Shown here: piece by piece, positions 52,001-61,003 of the stretch
How the letters are laid out: the number at the start of each line of letters is the position of its first letter
How positions within the stretch are numbered: position 1 is the stretch's first letter
Assembly: GCF_001612685.1 (NCBI RefSeq)
Contig: NZ_BDAY01000003.1
Coordinates: forward strand, 1 to 64,000
Source: Nocardia altamirensis NBRC 108246
Lineage (GTDB): Bacteria; Actinomycetota; Actinomycetes; Mycobacteriales; Mycobacteriaceae
Direction of reading: 5' to 3'
Length of the DNA stretch: 64,000 nt
Program-made: the position numbers and the translations under genes
Notes under the pieces: generated by a model
Seen by the model: the letters and a program-made list of their open reading frames with translations, nothing else
Told to the model about the DNA's origin: nothing
Database searches by the model: none

Positions 52001-52684
52001 ATGTCGCACCTGGTCTGTCAGTACTGCTCGCACCGCAACACCGGTGCCGAGTCCAGGTGCACGCACTGCGGCGGACCGCTGAAGGCGGCCGAGAAGCTGC
52101 TGGCCGCCGCGACGGGACCGCTGGTGACCGGCACGGCCGAGGCCGCCGTGGCAGGCGCGGCGAATGTCGTCAAGGGCGTGGAAAAGACTGTCGCCAAACA
52201 TATTCCGTGGCGGCTCGGGATCGTCGGCTTCGCCGTGCTCGCGGTGCTGGGGTTCTTCGGTATTCGCGCGTGCTCACTGCCGACGTTGTCGCTTGCCCCG
52301 GCCGACCCGTCCAGGTCGTTGCCCGTCGCGCTGCGGACCGCAGCGCAGTGCGAGCAGCCGGACGGGGCGACCAGAACAACCAAGTGCGTCATCGGGGCTA
52401 ACGATCCGTTGCTGCTCGGGGGTATCGCGGGCGGGCGGCCGTTGGCCTTCACCATGGCTGTGCTGCCACCGGATCGGCTGATGCAGACGCTCGGTCAGTG
52501 GCGGACGGCAGGCGGCGTCACCGTGGCGGACGGCCCGGTCTTCGCCGCGATCGGGCCGACCTCGACCGTGTGGTTCGCCGATCAGCGCACGGGGTTCCGC
52601 TTGGAAACCGAGGCATTTACCGGCCGCGCGGCCGCACAGACTTTTCTCGCCCGCACCGGACTAGGTACCACAGGACGCCCATAA
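52001..52684 (+). CDS. Zinc-ribbon single-pass membrane protein
   Basis: 227 residues. The N-terminal zinc ribbon has Cys6, Cys9, Cys20 and Cys23. An Ala-rich amphipathic stretch (30-65) is followed by a membrane helix (about 68-90) and an outside domain of about 130 residues with two cysteines. No known enzyme motif. It starts ten bases after the discoidin-like gene, so the two are probably cotranscribed and may form a membrane complex that links a cytosolic signal to an envelope domain. Homologues next to ESX loci should be checked. Confidence 0.6.
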   Translation: MSHLVCQYCSHRNTGAESRCTHCGGPLKAAEKLLAAATGPLVTGTAEAAVAGAANVVKGVEKTVAKHIPWRLGIVGFAVLAVLGFFGIRACSLPTLSLAPADPSRSLPVALRTAAQCEQPDGATRTTKCVIGANDPLLLGGIAGGRPLAFTMAVLPPDRLMQTLGQWRTAGGVTVADGPVFAAIGPTSTVWFADQRTGFRLETEAFTGRAAAQTFLARTGLGTTGRP

Positions 52685-52708
52685 CGTACCGCTAAATAGT
52701 GTTACATT
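52680..52708 (+). promoter_or_regulatory. Family 1 promoter/operator for gdh
   Basis: CATAAC, 17-base spacer GTACCGCTAAATAGTGT, TACATT. The GTG of a leader ORF lies six bases after the -10, at the predicted transcription start. Confidence 0.55.
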
Positions 52709-52714
52709 AAGTAA

Positions 52715-52771
52715 GTGTCCAAGCGGCGTGTGGTCCGGGCGGCGAATCTCGAAGGTAGGGAAACACAGTGA
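52715..52771 (+). CDS. Putative leaderless leader peptide (18 aa) coupled to gdh
   Basis: GTG 52715 opens 18 codons (starts VSKRRVVRAANLEG), ending in TGA 52769-52771, which overlaps the gdh GTG (GTGA). The ribosome site GGTAGGG for gdh lies within it. Reinitiation is likely if the transcript starts where the promoter predicts. Confidence 0.4.
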   Translation: MSKRRVVRAANLEGRETQ

Positions 52772-55700
52772 CAACCACTCGGCCTACGCGCCCGTTCCGG
52801 CGATTCCACGACGATCCGACCGATCTGGAAGCCGCGTACTTTCGCTGGACCACCTCCGACCCGCCCGCGTCGGCGATCACCGAGCGGGTCGAGCACATCG
52901 TCCGCACCCACCTGGAACTCGGCTCGGTCCGGCGCAGCGGCACGGCGCTGAGCCGGGTGTATCGCGCGAACGGCGAGGACGGGCTCGGGCCGACGGTTCA
53001 GATCGTGAACGACGACATGCCACTGCTGGTCGATTCGGTCACCGAGGCGCTGCGGCAACTCGGCGCGACCGTGACCGAGGTGGCGCATCCGATCTTCGAT
53101 GTCACCCGCGACGGCGGCGGTCGGCTGCGGGCGATAGCTGCTCGGCGTGCCGACGGCGCGGCGACCAACGATGCGGGCGCTGAGCCGTGGTTCGCGGAGT
53201 CCTGGATTCATGTCCAGCTCGGCGCGGCCGACGACGAGCAGCTGGTCGAACGGATCGAACGGGAACTGCCCAGGGTGCTCGCCGAGCTGCGGCAGGTGAC
53301 CGACGACACCCCGGCGATGATGGCCACCCTGCGGTCGCTGGCCGATCCGCTCGACCCGGAGTACGCGGCCCTGCTCGCCTGGTTGGCCGACGGCAACTTC
53401 ACTGTTCTCGGCTATCACGGATACCGTTTCCGTGCAGGCGCTTCGGTGGTAATCCCCGAGGTGCGGCCGGCGGACGGCACCGGTCTTGGTGTCCTGCGCG
53501 AGCCCGGCGGCGACGATGCCGAGCTCTCGATGTTCCGGCTCGACGGACCACCGGTGCGGATCGCCAACGGTTCGGTCGATTCCACGCTTCCCGGATCGCG
53601 CGAGGTCTATCTGATCGGTGTCGCCGACTACGGCCCCGCCGCGGCGGGCCCCGATGGTGAGCCGGAGCGACCGATCGTGGGGGAGCACGTGTTTCTCGGC
53701 ACCTTCACGGTGACCGGGCTGCACGAGAACGTGCTCGATATTCCGGTCATTTCCCGGCGAGTGCGCCAGGTGATCGACTGGGCGGGTTATGAGCTGAATT
53801 CCTTTTCCGGTCAGGCACTGTTGGAAATCCTGCAGTCCTACCCGCGCGCCGAATTGTTCACCGCCGATGCGCGTCGCCTTTTCGACACCGTCTCCGCGGT
53901 AACGAATCTCGGCGCCCGTCGGCAGGTTCGCCTGTTTCTGCGGCCCGGTGCGCGTGGCACTACCCTCTACTGCCTGGTCTACTTGCCGCGCGACCGCTAT
54001 TCGAGCGAGGTGCGGCGGCGGATCCAGGACATCCTGCAGGCGGAGTTCGATGGTCAGCGCGTCGTCTATTCGGCGCGGGTCACCGAATCCGATTTGGCGA
54101 TCGCGTATTTCACGGTACATCGGATGGTCGCGGGGCCGAGGGCCGACATCTCCGACGCGAACCGGCAGCGGGTCCAGGAGCTGATCTTCGCCGCGACCAG
54201 AACGTGGGTGGATCGCTTCGTCGCGGTGGCCGCCGCGACCGTCGAGCCCGCCGTGTTGCAGGACTACGCCGCCGCGTATCCCGCTGCCTATCAACAGGAT
54301 CACGATCCGGCGCGGGCACTCGCCGATCTGCGCCGACTCGACCGGCTCGGTGACGACGACATCGACACCTATCTGTACCGGCAACCCGACGCACCGGCAG
54401 GGGAGTGGCGATTCGCCCTGTATGTCGCGGGCACGGGGATCTCGCTGAGCCGGGTGATGCCGATGCTGCAGAGTCTCGGCGTCGAGGTGATCGATGAGCG
54501 ACCCTATGCCGTCGCACTGCGGGGCGGAACACCGCGGTGGATCTACGATTTCGGCCTGCGGGTGCCGCAAGGACCCGCGCGCACCACGCTGGACAGACCA
54601 TCGTCCGCCGATCAGGCCGGTGCCGACGAGCTCGCCGACAGCATTGTGCACCAGCGCATTTCGGCGGCCGTCGGCGCTATGTGGCAGGACTGGGTCGAGA
54701 TCGACGGTCTCAACGAGCTGGTGCTGCGGGCCGGCCTGGCCTGGCGGCCGATCGCGGTGCTGCGTGCCTACGCGCAATACTTGCAGCAAGCCGGTTTCGC
54801 CTACTCGTTCGGCAACATCACCAGGGTGCTGCTCGCCTACCCGAGGCTGGCGCGGATGTTCACCGAATTGTTCGATGCCCGTTTCGATCCCGACGGTGAC
54901 ACGGCTGCCGCCGCCGACCGGGCTGCGATGATCGCGGCCAGGCTGCGCGCCGAGATCGATGCGGTGGTCGGGTTGGACGCCGACCGGATCCTGCGGGCGC
55001 TGCTCGGACTGATCACCGCAACCTTGCGCACCAACTACTACCGCCGCGACGCGGCCGGAAATCCGCTGGAGTACCTGTCGTTCAAGCTCGACCCCGCCGC
55101 GATCGCCGAATTGCCCAAGCCGAGGCCACGATTCGAGATCTTCGTGTGCTCGCCCCGGGTGGCAGGCGTGCACCTGCGCTTCGGTTCGGTGGCGCGCGGC
55201 GGGCTGCGCTGGTCGGACCGGTTGGAGGACTTCCGCACCGAGGTCTTGGGTCTGGTCAAGGCGCAGGCGGTCAAGAACGCGGTGATCGTGCCGGTCGGCG
55301 CGAAGGGCGGCTTCGTGGTCAAGCAGCCGCCGGCGCCGACCGGTGATCCGGCCGCGGACCGGGAGGCCGCACAGGCCGAGGGAATTGCCTGCTACCGCAC
55401 CTTCATTCGCGGTCTGCTCGACCTCACCGACAACATCGAGTACGGCACGGGCGCGGTGCTCGCGCCGGACCGGGTGGTGCGCCACGACGGCGACGACACC
55501 TATCTCGTCGTCGCCGCCGACAAGGGCACGGCCAGCTTCTCCGATATCGCCAACGAAGTCGCCGGGGAGTATGGTTTCTGGCTCGGCGACGCCTTTGCCT
55601 CCGGCGGTTCGGTGGGCTACGACCACAAGGCGATGGGCATCACCGCCAAGGGAGCATGGGAGAGCGTGCGGCGGCATTTCGCCGAACAGGATCTCGACGT

Positions 55701-57642
55701 CGCGACCCAGGATTTCACCGTCGTCGGTGTCGGCGACATGTCCGGCGATGTCTTCGGCAACGGGATGCTGTTGTCCGAACACATTCGCCTGCTCGCCGCC
55801 TTCGACCATCGGCACATCTTCTTGGATCCGAATCCTGATGCGGCGCAGTCATTCCTGGAACGCACCCGGATGTTCGCGCTGCCCCGTTCGTCGTGGGCCG
55901 ACTACGACACCGCGCTGATCAGCGCGGGCGGTGGCGTGTACGACCGGTCCGCCAAGGCGATTCCGGTCACCCCTGAAGTCCGTGCCGCGCTCGGCCTCGG
56001 TGCGGCGGTGACCTCGCTCGCCCCGCCCGAGATGATCAAGGCGATCCTCCTCGCACCGGCCGACCTGCTCTGGAACGGCGGGATCGGCACCTACATCAAG
56101 TCGGGCGCAGAAACGCATGCCGACGTCGGAGACAAGTCCAACGACGCGGTGCGGGTCGACGCGAACCGGGTGCGGGTCAAGGCGATCGGCGAGGGCGGCA
56201 ACCTGGGGATCACCGAGCTCGGCCGGATCGAGTTCTGCGCGTCGGGCGGGAAATGCAACACCGACGCGGTGGACAACTCGGCGGGCGTCGACTGCTCTGA
56301 TCACGAGGTCAACATCAAGGTCGTGCTCGACGCCGCGGTCTCGTGCGGCGAGCTCGCCGCCGAAGAGCGGGACGCGCTGCTCGGCGAGATGACCGAGGAG
56401 GTCGCCGAACTCGTGCTGCGCGACAACATCTCGCAGAACATCGTGCTCGGGGTGGCGCGGGCCAACGCCGCGCCCATGGTCGGCGTGTACGGCAGGCTGA
56501 TCGCCGAGCTGGAGACCCGCCGCGGCCTGGACCGGGAGCTGGAGGCGCTGCCCTCGGACGTGGAATTGGCGCAGCGCGCGACGCGCGGTCACGGGCTCAC
56601 CTCGCCGGAACTGTCGACGCTGCTCGCGCACGTCAAACTCACCCTCAAGGCCGACCTGCTGGCCGGCGAGCTGCTCGACAGCCCGGCCTTCGCCGGCAGG
56701 CTGCTCTCGTATTTCCCGACGCCGCTGCGGCAACGCTTCCGCGCCACGATCGGCAAGCATCCGCTGCGCCGCGAGATCATCGCGACCATGGTGATCAACG
56801 ACATGGTCGACAACGGCGGCATCACCTACGCCTTCCGCCTCGCCGAAGAGGTGGGGGCGAGCACCGATGACGCGGTGCGCGCCTTCGTGACCGCGTCCGA
56901 GATCTTCGACCTGCACTCGCTGTGGCATCGCATTCGCACGGGCCCCATGCCGACCTCGGTGCGTGACGAACTCGAGCTGGAGGCCAAGCGCACGCTCGAC
57001 CGCGCTTCGCGCTGGCTGCTGGCGAATCGGCCGCAGCCCATCGCGATCGGCGCGGACATCGCGCGCTATCGGGCCGGTGTCCGCGAGCTGTCGGGCAAGG
57101 TGCCGTCGTGGTCGGCGCCCATCGCGCTCGACATGGTCCGGCGCTCGCACAGCGTCGTCGAGGGCGGTGCGCCGCGTGAGCTGGCCGAAGAGGTCTTCCT
57201 GCTGATCTATCGGTACCCGCTGCTCGACGTGCTCGATCTCGCCGACCTGGCCGACCGCGACCAAGGCGAGGTGATGGTCCTCTATTACGCACTCGACGAG
57301 CATCTGGCGATCGAGCCGTTGCTCACCGCGGTCAGCGATCTCGAGCGGGTCGATCGCTGGCAGACGCTGGCCAGGCTCGCCCTGCGGGACGATCTGTACA
57401 GCTCGTTGCGCGCGCTGACGCTCGACGTGCTGGCGGTGTCGGACGCGAAGGAGAGCGCGGCGGAGAAGATCGCGTACTGGGAGTCGACCAATCGGGCCAG
57501 GCTCGCGCGCGCCCGCGCGTCACTGGAGCAGATCGTCTCGGTGGGCACGCACGATCTCGCGACGCTCTCGGTCGCGGCACGGCAGGTGCGCGGCATGGCG
57601 AGCGGTGGCGAAGCCACGGTGGCCGCCGCGATGGTGGACTAG
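52768..57642 (+). CDS. gdh: NAD-specific glutamate dehydrogenase, large (L180-type)
   Basis: 1624 residues, the same length as I recall for M. tuberculosis Rv2476c. The N-terminal 700 residues include ACT-like regulatory regions. The catalytic part has GGLRWSDR and KNAVIVPVGAKGGFV (about residues 808-855) for glutamate binding, and GVGDMSGDVFGNGML (about 985) for NAD binding. A helical C-terminal region completes the protein. It converts glutamate to 2-oxoglutarate and ammonia. In mycobacteria the FHA protein GarA inhibits this enzyme. Transcription appears to depend on the family 1 promoter and the coupled leader. Confidence 0.93.
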   Translation: MTTTRPTRPFRRFHDDPTDLEAAYFRWTTSDPPASAITERVEHIVRTHLELGSVRRSGTALSRVYRANGEDGLGPTVQIVNDDMPLLVDSVTEALRQLGATVTEVAHPIFDVTRDGGGRLRAIAARRADGAATNDAGAEPWFAESWIHVQLGAADDEQLVERIERELPRVLAELRQVTDDTPAMMATLRSLADPLDPEYAALLAWLADGNFTVLGYHGYRFRAGASVVIPEVRPADGTGLGVLREPGGDDAELSMFRLDGPPVRIANGSVDSTLPGSREVYLIGVADYGPAAAGPDGEPERPIVGEHVFLGTFTVTGLHENVLDIPVISRRVRQVIDWAGYELNSFSGQALLEILQSYPRAELFTADARRLFDTVSAVTNLGARRQVRLFLRPGARGTTLYCLVYLPRDRYSSEVRRRIQDILQAEFDGQRVVYSARVTESDLAIAYFTVHRMVAGPRADISDANRQRVQELIFAATRTWVDRFVAVAAATVEPAVLQDYAAAYPAAYQQDHDPARALADLRRLDRLGDDDIDTYLYRQPDAPAGEWRFALYVAGTGISLSRVMPMLQSLGVEVIDERPYAVALRGGTPRWIYDFGLRVPQGPARTTLDRPSSADQAGADELADSIVHQRISAAVGAMWQDWVEIDGLNELVLRAGLAWRPIAVLRAYAQYLQQAGFAYSFGNITRVLLAYPRLARMFTELFDARFDPDGDTAAAADRAAMIAARLRAEIDAVVGLDADRILRALLGLITATLRTNYYRRDAAGNPLEYLSFKLDPAAIAELPKPRPRFEIFVCSPRVAGVHLRFGSVARGGLRWSDRLEDFRTEVLGLVKAQAVKNAVIVPVGAKGGFVVKQPPAPTGDPAADREAAQAEGIACYRTFIRGLLDLTDNIEYGTGAVLAPDRVVRHDGDDTYLVVAADKGTASFSDIANEVAGEYGFWLGDAFASGGSVGYDHKAMGITAKGAWESVRRHFAEQDLDVATQDFTVVGVGDMSGDVFGNGMLLSEHIRLLAAFDHRHIFLDPNPDAAQSFLERTRMFALPRSSWADYDTALISAGGGVYDRSAKAIPVTPEVRAALGLGAAVTSLAPPEMIKAILLAPADLLWNGGIGTYIKSGAETHADVGDKSNDAVRVDANRVRVKAIGEGGNLGITELGRIEFCASGGKCNTDAVDNSAGVDCSDHEVNIKVVLDAAVSCGELAAEERDALLGEMTEEVAELVLRDNISQNIVLGVARANAAPMVGVYGRLIAELETRRGLDRELEALPSDVELAQRATRGHGLTSPELSTLLAHVKLTLKADLLAGELLDSPAFAGRLLSYFPTPLRQRFRATIGKHPLRREIIATMVINDMVDNGGITYAFRLAEEVGASTDDAVRAFVTASEIFDLHSLWHRIRTGPMPTSVRDELELEAKRTLDRASRWLLANRPQPIAIGADIARYRAGVRELSGKVPSWSAPIALDMVRRSHSVVEGGAPRELAEEVFLLIYRYPLLDVLDLADLADRDQGEVMVLYYALDEHLAIEPLLTAVSDLERVDRWQTLARLALRDDLYSSLRALTLDVLAVSDAKESAAEKIAYWESTNRARLARARASLEQIVSVGTHDLATLSVAARQVRGMASGGEATVAAAMVD

Positions 57643-57650
57643 GACCGATA

Positions 57651-57674
57651 CGGCGGCGGGTCAGCCTGCCGCCG
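57651..57674. terminator. Weak hairpin between gdh and the SPFH gene
   Basis: CGGCGGC (57651-57657) pairs with GCCGCCG (57668-57674) across the SPFH stop codon; no T-run. Low-confidence two-way terminator. Confidence 0.3.
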
Positions 57675-58716
57675 TTGGGGTTCCGCACGCGCCGCAGAAC
57701 TTCGCGGTGGCGGTCAATTCCGCGTCGCAAGTGCGGCACCGTGGTGTTGCGCTGGCAGCGACTGGCGTGCCGCAGTGCATGCAGAACCGGGCGCCTGCCG
57801 GATTCGGGGTCCGGCAACCGGCGCAGATTGTCTGCGCCGCAACGGGTAACGCAGGCGCTGGCGTGTTGTTGTTCCCGGTGTGCTGCTGAATCGCGTTGAT
57901 GCCCAAGGCTGCACCGAGGAACCCGCCCTCGCCGCCGGTGCCGCCCCGTGCGAAGCCCTCGCTCGCGCCCAGTGCGAGCTCGCCCGCCGCGTAGCGCTGG
58001 AAATCACCGGCCAGCCGGATGTAGGTGGTGTCCTTTGCCAGTCGTTTGAGCCGCTCGGCGTCTTCCGGGGCGAGCGTGATGTCGAAGTTGCCGAGCCGTG
58101 GGATACGCAGGCCGTACTCGTACAGGGCGATATTCGTCTGCCGCAGCACCGCGGACTCGATCGGCTCCAGCTCACCGGCGAGGCCGAGCACCGGCCAGTC
58201 GCCGCGGGAAATACCCTGGGTGACCGCCACCTTCATCGATTTGAGGAGCAGGTCCGCTGACCAGTTCTCCACCACCGCCGGGGCGGCGAGATCGGTCGTG
58301 CCGACCAGGGCGGTGATGAGTTCGGCGGGGTCGCGCACCGACAGCGCGAACTCGCCGAAGACGCGCAGCGTCACCACCTGCTGACTGACCGGATCGGTGA
58401 TGTCGGCCAGTCGCCCACCGAATTTGATGCCGGTGGTCTCCCTGGTGGTCACGAAGTACAGCTCGGCGCGATAGAAGTTGCCGCCGGTCAGCCCGTCCAC
58501 CAGCGCGCCGAGCACCGGAAGTTCGTTCGCGTCGACCCGGTGTCTGCCCGGTCCCATGGTGGCGACCACGTGTCCCGACTTGACGAACAGCGCGATCTCG
58601 TCGGCGTTGACCATGGCGCGGGAGTAGCGGCGGATGTTCACATCCGGCCACTTGTAGACCAGCTGGTTCTTGTTGCCGTCCGGGACGGCGATGAACTCTC
58701 GATCGAACCAAGCCAT
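57661..58716 (-). CDS. SPFH-domain protein with C-terminal zinc ribbons
   Basis: 351 residues from ATG 58716, with GGAGC upstream. The N-terminal 240 residues are an SPFH/band-7-like domain of the YdjI/virion-core type (FDREFIAVPDGNKNQLVYKWPD at the start). A Gly-rich hinge follows, then two zinc-ribbon modules: CAGC ... CMHC and CRTC ... CGAC. Proteins of this plan scaffold membrane-proximal assemblies in phage-shock and stress responses. Convergent with gdh; only 18 bases separate the stops. Confidence 0.75.
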   Translation of the reverse strand: MAWFDREFIAVPDGNKNQLVYKWPDVNIRRYSRAMVNADEIALFVKSGHVVATMGPGRHRVDANELPVLGALVDGLTGGNFYRAELYFVTTRETTGIKFGGRLADITDPVSQQVVTLRVFGEFALSVRDPAELITALVGTTDLAAPAVVENWSADLLLKSMKVAVTQGISRGDWPVLGLAGELEPIESAVLRQTNIALYEYGLRIPRLGNFDITLAPEDAERLKRLAKDTTYIRLAGDFQRYAAGELALGASEGFARGGTGGEGGFLGAALGINAIQQHTGNNNTPAPALPVAAQTICAGCRTPNPAGARFCMHCGTPVAASATPRCRTCDAELTATAKFCGACGTPTAAG

Positions 58717-58830
58717 AGCAGCTCCATCTGCGCAGATACCCGTTGAGCGTACCGATATTGGGCGGCTCGCTCAACCGAGGTCACCCCCTGGCCAGGAAGT
58801 TCCGTCATCCCACGCCTGGAAGACACCGTA

Positions 58831-58859
58831 TTGAACGTACCGTCAAGTGACGGTACATT
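58831..58859 (+). promoter_or_regulatory. Family 1 promoter/operator for the AnsP-like permease
   Basis: TTGAAC, 17-base spacer GTACCGTCAAGTGACGG, TACATT. Best dyad of the family: GTACCGTCA and TGACGGTAC are exact reverse complements, overlapping the -10. Confidence 0.6.
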
Positions 58860-58869
58860 AAGTGTCGAT

Positions 58870-58902
58870 ATGATCGTCGTCACCGGAGAGGGCATCCCAT
58901 GA
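58870..58902 (+). CDS. Putative near-leaderless leader peptide (10 aa) of the permease gene
   Basis: ATG 58870, ten bases after the -10, opens [10 protein letters not shown] and stops at TGA 58900-58902, overlapping the permease ATG (ATGA). The same arrangement occurs before gdh. Confidence 0.35.
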   Translation: MIVVTGEGIP

Positions 58903-60437
58903 CCACCACTCGACCACCCGCGGAACCGTCCGCGCCCGCCTACGGGTTAAACGCCGAAGACGAGGGGTATCACAAGGCGCTACGCCCGCGTCAGCTGCAG
59001 ATGATCGCGATCGGTGGTGCGATCGGCACCGGGTTGTTCCTCGGTGCGGGCGGTCGGCTCGCGAACGCCGGGCCGGGCCTGTTCCTGGTGTACGCGGTCT
59101 GTGGCATCTTCGTGTTCTTCGTCTTGCGCGCGCTCGGCGAATTGGTCCTGCATCGCCCGTCTTCGGGTTCGTTCGTCTCCTATGCGCGCGAGTTCTACGG
59201 CGAAAAGCTCGCGTTCTCCGTCGGCTGGATCTATTTCTTTCACTGGTGCATGACCGGCATTGTCGACATCACCGCCATTGCCACCTATATGCACTACTGG
59301 CACGCCTTCGAAGTATTACCACAGTGGCTCATCGCCCTGGTGGCCCTCGCCTTGGTGGTCGGCCTGAATCTGATCTCGGTGCGCTGGTTCGGTGAATTGG
59401 AATTCTGGGCGGCCCTGATCAAGGTCGCCGCGTTGATCACCTTCCTCATCGTCGGCACCATCTTCCTAGGCGGACGGTTCAGCCTCGACGGGCATACGAC
59501 CGGATTCAGCGTGATCTCCGAGAACGGCGGGTTGCTGCCCGCAGGCCTGCTGCCGCTGGTGCTCGTCACCACCGGTGTCGTCTTCGCTTATGCCGGAGTC
59601 GAATTGGTGGGCACCGCGGCCGGTGAGGCGGAGAACTGCGAGAAGATCATGCCGCGCGCGATCAACTCGGTCATCGCCCGGATCGCGTTGTTCTACGTCG
59701 GCTCGCTTGTGCTGCTCGCTCTGCTGCTGCCGTACACGGCCTTCAAGTCGGGGGAGAGCCCGTTCGTGACGTTCTTCTCCAAACTCGGCATCGACAATGC
59801 CGGATCGGTGATGAACCTCGTCGTGCTCACCGCCGCGTTCTCCAGTCTGAACGCTGGCCTGTATTCCACCGGCCGGATCCTGCGCTCGATGTCGGTCAAC
59901 GGCAGTGCCCCCGGTGTGGCATCGCGGATGTCCAGCGGCGGTGTGCCTTACGTCGGCATCCTGTTGACCGGTGTCATCGCGCTGTTCGGCGTCGGGCTCA
60001 ACGCGCTGGTGCCCGAGCAGGCGTTCGAGATCGTGCTGAACATGACCGCGCTCGGCACGGTCGCGGCCTGGGCGGTGATCATCCTCTGTCAGTTGAAGCT
60101 GTGGCAGCGGTCGAAGGCCGGGTTGATGGAGCGGCCGAAATTCCGGTTGTTCGGTGCTCCCTATACGGGTCTGGCCACGCTGGTGTTCCTGGCCGCTGTG
60201 GTCGTGCTGATGGCGACCAGCAGTGACCCCGTGCAGCGTGGCGCGGTGTTCGCCGTGCTGTTCGGCGCGGCTCCCGCGCTGGTCATCGGCTGGTTCCTCG
60301 CGCGGAAGCGAGTGCTGAACATCGCAACGCTGCGCGAGGGCTACACGGGACAGTTCCCGGTCGTCGCCGAGCGGCCCGAGCGAAAGGACAATCCCGTCGT
60401 CGTCCTCGTCGACGAATCCGACGACGAGACCCGCTGA
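58899..60437 (+). CDS. Amino acid permease, AnsP-like (AAT family)
   Basis: 512 residues with about twelve membrane helices. The N-terminal [35 protein letters not shown] and [19 protein letters not shown] closely follow L-asparagine permeases (AnsP) of actinobacteria. It would import an amino acid, probably asparagine, with protons. It and gdh each carry a family 1 promoter, which suggests joint control of nitrogen source uptake and use, although that same element also precedes unrelated genes. A strong terminator follows at 60447-60476. Confidence 0.85.
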   Translation: MTTTRPPAEPSAPAYGLNAEDEGYHKALRPRQLQMIAIGGAIGTGLFLGAGGRLANAGPGLFLVYAVCGIFVFFVLRALGELVLHRPSSGSFVSYAREFYGEKLAFSVGWIYFFHWCMTGIVDITAIATYMHYWHAFEVLPQWLIALVALALVVGLNLISVRWFGELEFWAALIKVAALITFLIVGTIFLGGRFSLDGHTTGFSVISENGGLLPAGLLPLVLVTTGVVFAYAGVELVGTAAGEAENCEKIMPRAINSVIARIALFYVGSLVLLALLLPYTAFKSGESPFVTFFSKLGIDNAGSVMNLVVLTAAFSSLNAGLYSTGRILRSMSVNGSAPGVASRMSSGGVPYVGILLTGVIALFGVGLNALVPEQAFEIVLNMTALGTVAAWAVIILCQLKLWQRSKAGLMERPKFRLFGAPYTGLATLVFLAAVVVLMATSSDPVQRGAVFAVLFGAAPALVIGWFLARKRVLNIATLREGYTGQFPVVAERPERKDNPVVVLVDESDDETR

Positions 60438-60446
60438 CCGATCCAA

Positions 60447-60476
60447 CGTGGCCGCCCCGGATTCGGGGCGGCCACG
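60447..60476. terminator. Strong bidirectional terminator hairpin
   Basis: Perfect 13-bp stem CGTGGCCGCCCCG with a GATT loop, followed by CTTTACT. It lies between the convergent permease and DUF1707-like genes. Confidence 0.85.
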
Positions 60477-60478
60477 CT

Positions 60479-60859
60479 TTACTGTCCGGACGATTTTCGC
60501 GCGCGCACCACCGCGAGGACGCCGCCGCCGACCGCCACCGCGCCGGCGAGGGCGAGCAGCCACCACCCGTAACCCGTCAGCAGCGCAATGACAATCACGG
60601 CCGTTGCGCCGACCGCGGTGAGCAGCGCAGGTGTCGAAATCGGATCCCGGGGCGCCATGGCGTGCGCGGTCGGCGTCTGGCCGGGCAGATCGGCGAAGAG
60701 CGCGGCCAATTCGGCCTTGGTGGTGACCGCGGCCGCGCGCGTGCTGCGTTCGTCGAACTCGACCAAGCTCAAGCGGCCTGCGACGAGATGGGCGGACAGT
60801 TCCCGCAATGCGCGCTCGCGCGCATCGGCGGTAATCCTGGCTCCTGGCAATTCCACCAT
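60479..60859 (-). CDS. DUF1707-type membrane protein
   Basis: 126 residues from ATG 60859. The N-terminal LPGARITADARERALRELSAHLVAGRLSLVEFDERS is the DUF1707 signature (a short helix-turn-helix-like fold of unknown role common in actinobacteria). Two hydrophobic segments at about 80-115 are followed by RARKSSGQ. An upstream frame to 61012 overlaps whiB3 and its promoter and is rejected. Divergent from whiB3; the palindrome at 60903-60918 may serve this gene. Confidence 0.75.
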   Translation of the reverse strand: MVELPGARITADARERALRELSAHLVAGRLSLVEFDERSTRAAAVTTKAELAALFADLPGQTPTAHAMAPRDPISTPALLTAVGATAVIVIALLTGYGWWLLALAGAVAVGGGVLAVVRARKSSGQ

Positions 60860-60902
60860 TACGGAAGAATATTCGCCCGCCGTAAGAGCCCGAAATCCTG
60901 GC

Positions 60903-60918
60903 TTTCCAGGAATGGGGA
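60903..60918 (-). promoter_or_regulatory. Family 2-like palindrome upstream of the DUF1707 gene
   Basis: TTTCCA-GGAA-TGGGGA on the plus strand, a diverged copy; on the minus strand GATTTC follows five bases after the dyad. It pairs with the copy at 60941-60956 facing whiB3. Confidence 0.35.
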
Positions 60919-60940
60919 ATAGGCCTGTCGCGCAGCCGAA

Positions 60941-60967
60941 CTCCCAATGGTGGGGAGATCCTATGCT
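60941..60967 (+). promoter_or_regulatory. Family 2 palindrome and -10 for whiB3
   Basis: CTCCCA-ATGG-TGGGGA at 60941-60956, five bases, TATGCT at 60962-60967. The -10 is the best of the family. Confidence 0.6.
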
Positions 60968-60976
60968 CAATCGCAG

Positions 60977-61003
60977 GTGCGCAGAGAACGAGGAGTAGCG
61001 TGA
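60977..61003 (+). CDS. Putative leader peptide (8 aa) coupled to whiB3
   Basis: GTG 60977, nine bases after the -10, opens MRRERGVA with stop TGA 61001-61003, overlapping the whiB3 GTG (GTGA). It contains the GAGGAG ribosome site of whiB3. Confidence 0.3.
   Translation: MRRERGVA

Noticed and set aside
60963..60998. 11-codon frame MLNRRCAENEE before whiB3
   Set aside because: Its ATG lies inside the -10 box TATGCT, so it would not be on the transcript. The frame at 60977 fits better.
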